From: Bacteroidales bacterium UBA714
GTDB taxonomy: Bacteria; Bacteroidota; Bacteroidia; Bacteroidales; UBA932
Direction of reading: 5' to 3'
Assembly (NCBI GenBank): GCA_002298075.1
Contig: DBLW01000123.1
Span: forward strand, 18,039 to 23,303
DNA length: 5,265 nucleotides
Shown piece after piece: positions 1 through 5,265 of the stretch. Numbering within the stretch: the stretch's first letter is position 1; every line of letters begins with the position of its first letter. A program made the position numbers and the translations under genes. Under the pieces are notes generated by a model. The model was not told where the DNA came from, did no database searches, and saw only the letters and a list, made by a program, of their open reading frames with translations.

Positions 1-687
1 GACGTGGTGCTCCAGCACATGGATGCCGCACGTGAAATCGGATTCGGTGACCGCTTCGACGAGGTAAAGGAAATCATCGCTTCAAAGCGTCCCGGAGAGC
101 CGGAGCCTCGCGCGCTTCTCGAGCTCAAAGGAGCCATCCGCCGTTCAGAGGCCAAAGGTGCTGTAAGGTCATTCGGACTAAATGACAGCACCAACACCCA
201 CTTCCTTAACCTTCCGTTCTACGAGACAGGAGGAATCAAGAAAGGCGAGAGGACACAGAAGGACATAGATATCATAAAGGAGCTTCTCCAGAAAGTTCAG
301 CCCCACCAGATTTATATGGCAGGCGACCTTGCAGACCCGCACGGCACCCACCGCGTATGTACGGAGGCTGTAATGGAGGCTCTGCGCCAGCTCAATGGCG
401 AGCCATGGCTCAAAGACTGCCACGCATGGCTGTACCGCGGGGCATGGATGGAATGGGAACTCGGAAGGGTTGACATGGCCGTTCCGCTCAGCCCGGACGA
501 GGTAATCATGAAGCGTCATGCGATATACAGGCATCTTTCACAGAAAGACATAGTCCCTTTCCCTGGTGAAGACCCGCGCGAGTTCTGGCAGAGGGCCGAA
601 GAGAGGACAGAGAACACCGCACGACTTTATGACGAGCTCGGAATGGCTGAATACCAGGCTATTGAGGTTTTTGTAAAACTATTTTAA
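1..687 (+). CDS. NagB/PIG-L fusion protein (glucosamine-6-phosphate deaminase-like), C-terminal PIG-L domain, 5' truncated by window edge
   Basis: The frame is open from base 1 to the TAA at 685-687, giving 228 residues without a native start. The internal ATGs are not convincing starts because the domain is already under way. The fragment matches the C-terminal PIG-L/LmbE-type deacetylase half of the long (about 650 aa) glucosamine-6-phosphate deaminase-like proteins common in Bacteroidota. The clearest signature is the second metal-site motif, here GDLADPHGTHR (Asp112, His114, His117, counting from base 1). The first metal motif (HPDD-like) and the whole N-terminal NagB domain would lie upstream of the window. 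PIG-L enzymes remove N-acetyl groups from GlcNAc-type sugars with a divalent metal. A combined deacetylase/deaminase role in the cytoplasm is inference. It ends 9 bases before nagB, so the two are very probably co-transcribed. The family call is firm; the exact substrate is unknown. Confidence 0.87.
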   Translation, partial: DVVLQHMDAAREIGFGDRFDEVKEIIASKRPGEPEPRALLELKGAIRRSEAKGAVRSFGLNDSTNTHFLNLPFYETGGIKKGERTQKDIDIIKELLQKVQPHQIYMAGDLADPHGTHRVCTEAVMEALRQLNGEPWLKDCHAWLYRGAWMEWELGRVDMAVPLSPDEVIMKRHAIYRHLSQKDIVPFPGEDPREFWQRAEERTENTARLYDELGMAEYQAIEVFVKLF

Positions 688-696
688 AAGATTCAA

Positions 697-1488
697 ATGA
701 GACTTATTATCGAACAAGACGCTCAGAAGGGCGCAATTTGGGCGGCAAGATACATAGTATCGCGCATCAAGGCAAAGGCGGAGCTTACGGACAAACCGTT
801 CGTGCTCGGTCTTCCTACGGGTGGCACTCCTATCGCCACTTACCAGGAACTCATCAGAATGCACAAGGCAGGTGAAGTTTCATTCCGCAATGTAATAACA
901 TTCAATATGGACGAATATGTGGGACTTCCTGAGGAGCATCCGGAGAGCTACCATTCTTTCATGGCAAGGAATTTTTTCGACCATGTTGACGTTCCTAAGG
1001 AGAATATCAATATCCTTAACGGAAACGCGGAAGACCTTGCCGCAGAATGTGCCGCATATGAGGAGAAAATCAAGGCCGCAGGCGGAATCGACCTGTTCAT
1101 GGGCGGAGTAGGCGAGGACGGCCACCTGGCTTTCAATGAACCTTTCTCGTCACTCGTCTCACGTACAAGGGTAAAGAGCCTGACATATGACACTATACTT
1201 GTCAATTCAAGGTTCTTTGACGGAGACATCAGCAAAGTGCCTACGACTGCGCTCACAGTGGGAGTCGGCACCGTAATGGACGCCAAGGAAGTTCTTGTGC
1301 TCGCATTCGGACACAAGAAGGCAAATGCAATCAGGACTGCCGTAGAGGGAGCATATTCACACACCTGCACCCTTTCTGCGCTCCAGGCACATCCTCACGG
1401 CATAATTGTGGCTGACGAACTTGCAGTAGGCGAACTCAAGGTAAACACTTACCGCTACTTCAAGGACATCGAGAAGGACAACCTTTAG
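697..1488 (+). CDS. nagB: Glucosamine-6-phosphate deaminase NagB
   Basis: A complete 263-residue protein, against 266 in E. coli NagB, and collinear with it. It converts glucosamine-6-phosphate to fructose-6-phosphate and ammonia in the cytoplasm, feeding amino sugars into glycolysis. Visible landmarks are LGLPTGGTP (37-45, phosphate-binding loop), FNMDEYVGLP (69-78, catalytic Asp72) and GVGEDGHLAFNEP (137-149, with Asp141, His143 and Glu148). Those catalytic residues fall at the same numbers as in E. coli. The GlcNAc-6-phosphate allosteric residues are also mostly kept: Ser151, Ser152, Arg158, Lys160 and Tyr254 are present, with Thr161 replaced by Ser, so allosteric activation is plausible. 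The ATG at 697 is chosen because the N-terminus MRLII aligns with the E. coli MRLIP start. Upstream sequence (aaaagattcaa) is A-rich with no clear Shine-Dalgarno, as is usual in Bacteroidota. It is the last gene of its unit, followed by a hairpin terminator. Confidence 0.97.
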   Translation: MRLIIEQDAQKGAIWAARYIVSRIKAKAELTDKPFVLGLPTGGTPIATYQELIRMHKAGEVSFRNVITFNMDEYVGLPEEHPESYHSFMARNFFDHVDVPKENINILNGNAEDLAAECAAYEEKIKAAGGIDLFMGGVGEDGHLAFNEPFSSLVSRTRVKSLTYDTILVNSRFFDGDISKVPTTALTVGVGTVMDAKEVLVLAFGHKKANAIRTAVEGAYSHTCTLSALQAHPHGIIVADELAVGELKVNTYRYFKDIEKDNL

Positions 1489-1507
1489 TCATAGTCCGTA
1501 AAAGTTT

Positions 1508-1561
1508 ATCCCCTTCCTTACTGCGGAAATGCGTCAGTGCAAGGAAGGGGATTTTGATTTT
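1508..1561 (+). terminator. Rho-independent terminator after nagB, between convergent operons
   Basis: The arms at 1508-1519 and 1541-1552 form a perfect 12-bp stem (atccccttcctt pairing with aaggaaggggat). Inside it a second small stem, actg 1520-1523 with cagt 1535-1538, extended by cg/cg around a bulged T, caps the structure. The 3' side runs into ttttgatttt (1552-1561), a T-rich tail suited to + strand transcripts ending 20 bases after the nagB stop. On the - strand the tail after the stem is only TAAACTTTT, so termination of the opposing fabG transcript (stop at 1573) is possible but weaker. Confidence 0.88.
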
Positions 1562-1572
1562 CATCAGGTGCC

Positions 1573-2298
1573 TCAATAAAGGCCTCCGTTTATGGAAATG
1601 CATTCTCCGGTGATGTAGCCGGATTCTGAAGATGCAAGAAAAGCCACAAGAGCGGCAACCTCTTCAGGCTCACCGAAGCGGTTCATGGGAACAGTCTTCT
1701 TCAGCTGGGCCTCATCAAGCCCGTCAGTCATCTCGGTACGGATAAATCCAGGAGCCACGGCATTGACAGTGACACCTTTCCGCCCGACCTCCTGAGCAAG
1801 GGCCTTAGTGGCTGCAATCAGGCCTCCTTTGGCAGCCGAATAATTGCACTGGCCCGGAAGCCCTTTCAAGCCGGACAGCGAGGCCATATTGATTATTCTG
1901 CCATGCTTTTTTACCAGCATAGGCTTTACAAGCAGCCTGGTGACATTGAAGAACCCGTCCAGTCCGGTCCCGATGACACTGTCCCAGTCATTGTCTTCCA
2001 TCCAAAGCAGCAGATTGTCCCTGCGTATTCCGGCATTGTTTACCAGCACCTCAATATATCCGTCAGGATGCTCCTGCATCCACCCTTCAATAGCAGAAGC
2101 CGTCTGCATCCTGTCCCCGACATCGAAACGGAGCATCTCCCCGGACCCGCCGGCCGACTCAATCATATCCAAAGTGACCTGGGCCTGCTCCCGGTTGGAA
2201 ACATAATTCACAATCACATGATATCCTTCTTTTGCAAGCCTTACGCTCACGGCCCGTCCGATTCCGCGGCTGCCTCCTGTAACTAAAGCATATTTCAT
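1573..2298 (-). CDS. fabG: FabG-like 3-oxoacyl-ACP reductase (SDR ketoreductase) of the polyene-type operon
   Basis: A complete 241-residue short-chain dehydrogenase/reductase. It is expected to reduce 3-oxoacyl-ACP to 3-hydroxyacyl-ACP with NADPH in the cytoplasm. Landmarks: Rossmann motif TGGSRGIG (7-14), VNNAG (86-90), catalytic Ser140 in NMASLSG, the Tyr153-x3-Lys157 pair in NYSAAKGG, VNAVAPGFIRTEM, and a C-terminal SINGGLY. The Asn of the classical Asn-Ser-Tyr-Lys tetrad should sit 41 residues before the Tyr (as N110/Y151 in E. coli FabG). Here that position is Gly112 (GTGLDGFFN), which is unusual. The ATG at 2298 gives the normal N-terminus just before the glycine-rich loop. AAAGG lies directly against it, too close for a standard ribosome site. 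It is the last gene of the - strand operon, 63 bases after the ketosynthase. The context suggests it serves the polyene pathway rather than housekeeping fatty-acid synthesis, although the sequence alone cannot exclude the latter. Confidence 0.9.
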   Translation of the reverse strand: MKYALVTGGSRGIGRAVSVRLAKEGYHVIVNYVSNREQAQVTLDMIESAGGSGEMLRFDVGDRMQTASAIEGWMQEHPDGYIEVLVNNAGIRRDNLLLWMEDNDWDSVIGTGLDGFFNVTRLLVKPMLVKKHGRIINMASLSGLKGLPGQCNYSAAKGGLIAATKALAQEVGRKGVTVNAVAPGFIRTEMTDGLDEAQLKKTVPMNRFGEPEEVAALVAFLASSESGYITGECISINGGLY

Positions 2299-2319
2299 CC
2301 TTTCACAATTTATATTCAG

Positions 2320-2353
2320 TGCAGGCCTCCGGCATCTGTGCCATCAGCCTGCA
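2320..2353 (-). other. Interrupted stem-loop in the KS-fabG intergenic gap
   Basis: On the - strand the outer arms TGCAGGC and GCCTGCA (7 bp, perfect) enclose a second stem GGCA/TGCC with loop CAGA. A 4x4 internal loop, TGAT against GGAG, separates them and could close further through U-G wobbles. It begins 8 bases after the ketosynthase stop codon (TAG at 2364-2362) and lies 21 bases before the fabG start. No T-run follows, so it does not look like an intrinsic terminator. An mRNA-processing, stability or attenuation role is possible but unproven. Confidence 0.4.
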
Positions 2354-2361
2354 TCCGACAA

Positions 2362-3585
2362 CTATTTCCAGTTTCTGATTATCAATGTAGAGTTCGTGCC
2401 TCCGAAGCCGAATGAATTTGACAGGAAAGTGTCAAACTGCCTGTCAATCCGTTCAGCCGGAATGCAAAGCAGTGCAGAATCCTCGTCCGGATTCTCAAAG
2501 TTAAGATTGCCAGCAACATAGCCGTTTTTCATCATGAGAATAGAATAAATCACCTCACTGGCACCTGCCATCCACATCTCATGGCCGGTCTGCGACTTGG
2601 TGCTTGTCACAGGAATCCTCCTGTCACCGAAAACGCTGTATATTGCCTTCGCCTCATTCGCATCACCTATCCTGGTCGAAGTGGCGTGCGCATTTATATA
2701 TCCTATCTCATCCGGACCCAAGCAGGACATCCTAAGGGCCATTTCCAATGACCTTGCAGGCCCGTCCACATTGGGAGAAGATATATGCTCACCGTTTGAT
2801 GAGAATCCGTAGCCGAGCACCTCCGCGATAATGGGAGCACCTCTGCGCACTGCCGACTCATAGCTTTCTACAATGACCGTGGCAGCGCCTCCTCCCGGCA
2901 CAAGCCCGTCCCTGTCCCTGTCAAAAGGCCTTGAAGCCCTGCATGGCTCATCCTCGCGGACAGAAAAAGCTGATATGCCGTCAAATGAGCAAACAGAATA
3001 CGGATTGACTTCCTGCGCACCTCCGCAAATAACCATATCTTGCAAGCCCGCCCTTATAAGGGTAGCGGCAAGGCCTATTGCATGAGAGCCGCTCGCACAT
3101 GCACCCGAAACTGTAAGATTTATTCCCTTCAGCTTGAATATGCATGAGAGGTTCATGGTGACGGTAGAGTTCATGGACTGGAAAATCGCGCCAGAGCCGC
3201 ACAGCATTGTATCCTTTTTCTCACGCAAAGTGTCTACGGCCTTAACGACAGGCTCAGCCGAACTGTCATTTCCATATAAGATTCCCACCTCATGCCTGTC
3301 AAGGTACTCCATATCAACCCCGGCATTTTCAAGTGCCTGACTGGTAGCGCAATACGCATACTTGGCCTGCTCCGGCATATAAGCCCTCTGCTGCCTGGGA
3401 AGAACTTTCTTCAAATCCGGCATAGGAACCATTCCGGTAAGCGCGCTCCTGAATCCCATCTCTTTCCGGACCGGGTCATAAACCACTCCCGAGACGCCTT
3501 CATACAGAGACCTGTTCACAGACTCCAGGTCAGTACCGAGGCACGACCAGATTCCCATTCCCGTTATTACAACTCTATTTTCCAT
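2362..3585 (-). CDS. FabF-like beta-ketoacyl-ACP synthase (KS), aryl-polyene/flexirubin type
   Basis: A complete 407-residue thiolase-fold condensing enzyme from the ATG at 3585. It should catalyse decarboxylative Claisen condensation of malonyl-ACP with an acyl- or aryl-primed enzyme. The triad is intact: Cys163 in SGACASGSHAIG, His300 in YINAHATSTRIGD and His335 in STKSQTGHEMWMAGASE, with Lys330 and the Glu of AGASE also present. A GFGGTNS gating loop lies near the C-terminus. It is therefore an active KS, not a Cys-less chain-length factor. Two stretches depart from E. coli FabF: GLVPGGGAA replaces GFVMGEGAG, and GHEMWMAGAS replaces GHLLGAAGA, suggesting a specialised clade. An in-frame GTG at 3588 could add one residue, but ATG gives the typical MENRVVITGMG start. 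No Shine-Dalgarno is visible. It lies 12 bases after the AMP ligase stop, so tight co-transcription is likely. Assignment to the polyene pathway rests on the neighbours. Confidence 0.88.
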   Translation of the reverse strand: MENRVVITGMGIWSCLGTDLESVNRSLYEGVSGVVYDPVRKEMGFRSALTGMVPMPDLKKVLPRQQRAYMPEQAKYAYCATSQALENAGVDMEYLDRHEVGILYGNDSSAEPVVKAVDTLREKKDTMLCGSGAIFQSMNSTVTMNLSCIFKLKGINLTVSGACASGSHAIGLAATLIRAGLQDMVICGGAQEVNPYSVCSFDGISAFSVREDEPCRASRPFDRDRDGLVPGGGAATVIVESYESAVRRGAPIIAEVLGYGFSSNGEHISSPNVDGPARSLEMALRMSCLGPDEIGYINAHATSTRIGDANEAKAIYSVFGDRRIPVTSTKSQTGHEMWMAGASEVIYSILMMKNGYVAGNLNFENPDEDSALLCIPAERIDRQFDTFLSNSFGFGGTNSTLIIRNWK

Positions 3586-3597
3586 CACATGTATATT

Positions 3598-4902
3598 CTA
3601 ACGTTTTCTCAAATCTATGAATTTTACCGGCTTGCGGCTCTTGGCCGGGAAATTTACCGCCAATATCTCATTCTTCGGAAGCACAATCACCTCAGGAGCC
3701 ACCCTTATCCTTGAACGGAACCTGTCCTTAAGGTCCTTCACAAGATTAAAATCATCTGCATGGCCATTCGTGCTGATTTTCACAACGACCCTGTCCGTAC
3801 CGGCCTCAGAATCGCTGACTTCCACTACATAGCCGTCCACATAGTCCGTATTGTCCAGGACATCATTGATGGCAGGAGGATAGAGAGTGGTGCCCTTGAG
3901 CTTTATCATATTGTTCTTCCGGCCAGCAAGGGGAGTGAGCCGGTATGAATTCCTGCCGCACCTGCACTGCTCCACACATTTGGCGGCCATATCCCCGGTC
4001 CGGAACCTGAGAAGAGGCATCCCCTCCACACCGAGGGTCGTCACCACAATTTCACCTGTCTCTCCGTCTTCAACCGGCAGGTCATCATCACCGATGATTT
4101 CAACTATAATCAGCTCCGGATGCACATGGCCTCCCATACCGTACCCGCACTCGGAAAACGTAGCACCCATCTCGGTAGAAGAATAGGTGGCGAACAGCTG
4201 CACATCCCATTTCTCCTTTATCTTGCTTCCGAGAAGATTCAGGCTGAAATCCCGGTTGCGCAGTCCCTCTCCGATTCCGATTATCCGCCTGATGCTGCTT
4301 GAGCGCCAGTCAATCCCGTTTTCCTCGGCATACTGCACCAGCTTCAGAATGAAAGACGGCACGCACATTATTGTATCAGGCTTAATCCTCCTTATGGTAT
4401 CCCACTGAAGCTCCGGTATCCCGTTTCCGACACGTATCACGCTCGCACCAAGCTCCCTGATTCCGAGAAAATATGCAAGCCCGGCCATGAAGCGCTTGTC
4501 CAGCGTGGTCATAAGCTGCACAATGTCCCCGGGACGCACCCCCGCACATGCAAACGACTTCTTTTCGTTATATGCAAGACGCTGGAGGTCCTTTTCCGTA
4601 CACCCGAAAGTCACAGGGTCTCCAAGAGTACCTGATGTGGTGATGTAATCCACAATCTTCTCTTTCGGGCAGCAAAGGAAGTCCTCATTGAAGAGCTGAA
4701 GGTCCTTCTTTTCCGTAAAAGGAATCTTTACAAGGTCTTCAATATGCCTTATCTTGGAGATGTCAATGCCGTATGTGGAGAACATCCTCCGGTAATATGC
4801 GGAATGCTCCTCAAGATATTTGAGCGCAACCGCAAGCAGCTGCTCCTGAAATGATTTTATCTCTTCAGGACTTCTGTATTCTATGTCTTCCTTATCTGTC
4901 AT
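3598..4902 (-). CDS. PaaK-type AMP-dependent acyl/aryl ligase (phenylacetate-CoA ligase family)
   Basis: A complete 434-residue adenylate-forming enzyme close to the usual PaaK length. It should activate a carboxylic acid with ATP as an acyl-AMP and pass it to CoA or an ACP. Landmarks: TTSGTLGDP (88-96, phosphate loop), GIGEG (209-213), ATYSSTEMG (238-246), ETGEIVVTTL (281-290), RFRTGD (299-304), a Cys cluster CxxxCxCGR (309-317) where many PaaK proteins have a CxCGR element, GRKNNMIKLKGTTLYP (327-342), and a C-terminal KSRKPVKFIDLRKR matching the lysine-bearing tail of the family. There is no signal peptide or membrane segment, so it is cytoplasmic. The start overlaps the upstream oxidoreductase stop as ATGA (4902-4899), implying translational coupling. 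In aryl polyene and flexirubin clusters, such ligases load aromatic starters (benzoate- or coumarate-like). That substrate is inferred from context, not seen in the sequence. Confidence 0.87.
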   Translation of the reverse strand: MTDKEDIEYRSPEEIKSFQEQLLAVALKYLEEHSAYYRRMFSTYGIDISKIRHIEDLVKIPFTEKKDLQLFNEDFLCCPKEKIVDYITTSGTLGDPVTFGCTEKDLQRLAYNEKKSFACAGVRPGDIVQLMTTLDKRFMAGLAYFLGIRELGASVIRVGNGIPELQWDTIRRIKPDTIMCVPSFILKLVQYAEENGIDWRSSSIRRIIGIGEGLRNRDFSLNLLGSKIKEKWDVQLFATYSSTEMGATFSECGYGMGGHVHPELIIVEIIGDDDLPVEDGETGEIVVTTLGVEGMPLLRFRTGDMAAKCVEQCRCGRNSYRLTPLAGRKNNMIKLKGTTLYPPAINDVLDNTDYVDGYVVEVSDSEAGTDRVVVKISTNGHADDFNLVKDLKDRFRSRIRVAPEVIVLPKNEILAVNFPAKSRKPVKFIDLRKR

Positions 4903-5228
4903 AACTGAGTAGTTTTCGTTGTATCCTTATCCGGACATGACTTGTCGGGCCATGTCTTGCCGGTTATGCTTCTGAATGCCGTCAGAGAAGTCGCGGCAGC
5001 CCCGCAAAGTCCATGCAGCCCAGCATCCTGTCCTGCAATGAACATATTGCCCAAACGCGTGAGGGGAGGGATGAACGCAACAGGAAGGTCGGCACAACTG
5101 CGGGACATTCCATACATCGCGCCATCAAAAGCGCCGTACCAGTCCCTGACCGTAAGGGGAGAGGAGGAGAAAATCTCCGCACAGGCATCCCTCAGCCCGG
5201 GAACCATGCTCTCAATGCAGCCGAGCAC
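4899..5228 (-). CDS. NAD(P)/FAD-dependent oxidoreductase (CrtI/retinol 13,14-reductase-like), C-terminal fragment, 5' end lost
   Basis: Only the last ~109 residues are recognisable, out of about 500 usual for the family. The fragment carries the conserved C-terminal features: PGLRDA, SSPLTVRDWYGAFDGAMYG, and LGNMFIAGQDAGLHGLCGAA, the FAD-binding motif shared by phytoene desaturase-like enzymes. The N-terminal Rossmann GxGxxG would lie beyond the window. The frame stays open upstream through the T tract, reading as Lys-rich sequence unlike the family, so homology stops at about 5228. The GTG there is not a real start, and the gene is truncated by the contig edge. The C-terminus runs about 20 hydrophilic residues past the usual end (GKTWPDKSCPDKDTTKTTQL). 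The stop overlaps the AMP ligase start by ATGA. Oxidoreductases of this type recur in Bacteroidota flexirubin/aryl polyene loci, where a role in polyene or ring oxidation is proposed. Its precise reaction is unknown. Confidence 0.82.
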   Translation of the reverse strand: MLGCIESMVPGLRDACAEIFSSSPLTVRDWYGAFDGAMYGMSRSCADLPVAFIPPLTRLGNMFIAGQDAGLHGLCGAAATSLTAFRSITGKTWPDKSCPDKDTTKTTQL

Positions 5229-5229
5229 C

Positions 5230-5265
5230 TTTTTTTTTTTTTTTTCCTTTCCTTTTTTTTTTTTT
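5230..5265. repeat. Low-complexity T tract at contig end (probable artefact)
   Basis: The window ends with 16 T, CC, TTT, CC, then 13 T. It replaces what should be coding sequence for the middle of the FAD oxidoreductase, and in that gene's frame it would encode almost only lysine. No stem precedes it, so it is not a terminator. A sequencing or assembly artefact at the contig edge is the simplest reading. Confidence 0.8.

Noticed and set aside
178..534. 118-codon open frame on the - strand opposite the PIG-L domain
   Set aside because: It is antisense to clearly conserved coding sequence and the translation is not protein-like.
948..1370. 140-codon open frame on the - strand inside nagB
   Set aside because: It lies wholly within nagB, which has conserved catalytic motifs throughout, and its translation shows no recognisable domain. 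It is a shadow frame.
2299..2320. Possible Bacteroidota-type promoter directly upstream of fabG
   Set aside because: The bases TATAAATTGTG on the - strand only roughly resemble the TAnnTTTG -7 element and lie too close to the ATG, with no matching -33 element seen.
3586..3588. GTG at 3588 as start of the ketosynthase
   Set aside because: It adds only one residue ahead of an ATG that gives the family-typical N-terminus. GTG starts are less common, so ATG at 3585 was preferred.
3292..3714. 140-codon open frame on the + strand across the KS/AMP ligase junction
   Set aside because: It is antisense to two well-supported genes and its translation has no family features.
5230..5265. T tract as a + strand terminator tail or phase-variable homopolymer
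   Set aside because: No GC-rich stem precedes it, and no + strand gene ends there. Its position at the exact contig end and the abrupt loss of oxidoreductase homology favour an artefact.

Overview
The window looks like chromosomal DNA from a member of the Bacteroidota, most likely Bacteroidales. The reasons are the fused NagB/PIG-L deaminase followed by a second NagB, start codons preceded by A/T-rich sequence with little or no Shine-Dalgarno, and a polyene-pigment-type operon of the kind known from this phylum (aryl polyene / flexirubin). Taxonomy below the order cannot be settled from these bases. The window is a contig end: its last 36 bases are an almost pure T tract that cuts off a gene.

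The + strand half (1-1488) is amino-sugar catabolism. It opens inside the C-terminal PIG-L (LmbE-like) deacetylase domain of a NagB-PIG-L fusion protein. Nine bases later comes a complete, canonical glucosamine-6-phosphate deaminase (nagB) that keeps the catalytic residues and nearly all the allosteric-site residues of the E. coli enzyme at identical numbers. A strong two-tier hairpin with a T-rich tail (1508-1561) closes this unit and sits between two convergent operons.

The - strand half (5228 down to 1573) is one compact operon. In transcription order it holds the C-terminal end of a CrtI/phytoene-desaturase-like FAD oxidoreductase, a PaaK-type AMP/CoA ligase (ATGA overlap), a FabF-like beta-ketoacyl-ACP synthase with an intact Cys-His-His triad (12-base gap), and a FabG-like ketoreductase (about 63-base gap containing a hairpin). 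A ligase that activates an acyl or aryl starter, a condensing enzyme, a ketoreductase and a flavin oxidoreductase of this type together point to an aryl polyene/flexirubin-like (possibly dialkylresorcinol-linked) biosynthetic locus. Only its downstream end is present. An acyl carrier protein, dehydratase, ammonia-lyase, acyltransferases and exporter, expected in such loci, would lie beyond 5265.

The most notable details are the loss of the usual catalytic-tetrad Asn (Gly112) in the ketoreductase, family-divergent motifs in the ketosynthase, the structured KS-FabG gap, and the artefact-like homopolymer end. I see no tRNA, rRNA, CRISPR array, insertion sequence or integrase, and no gene-free stretch above 300 bases.
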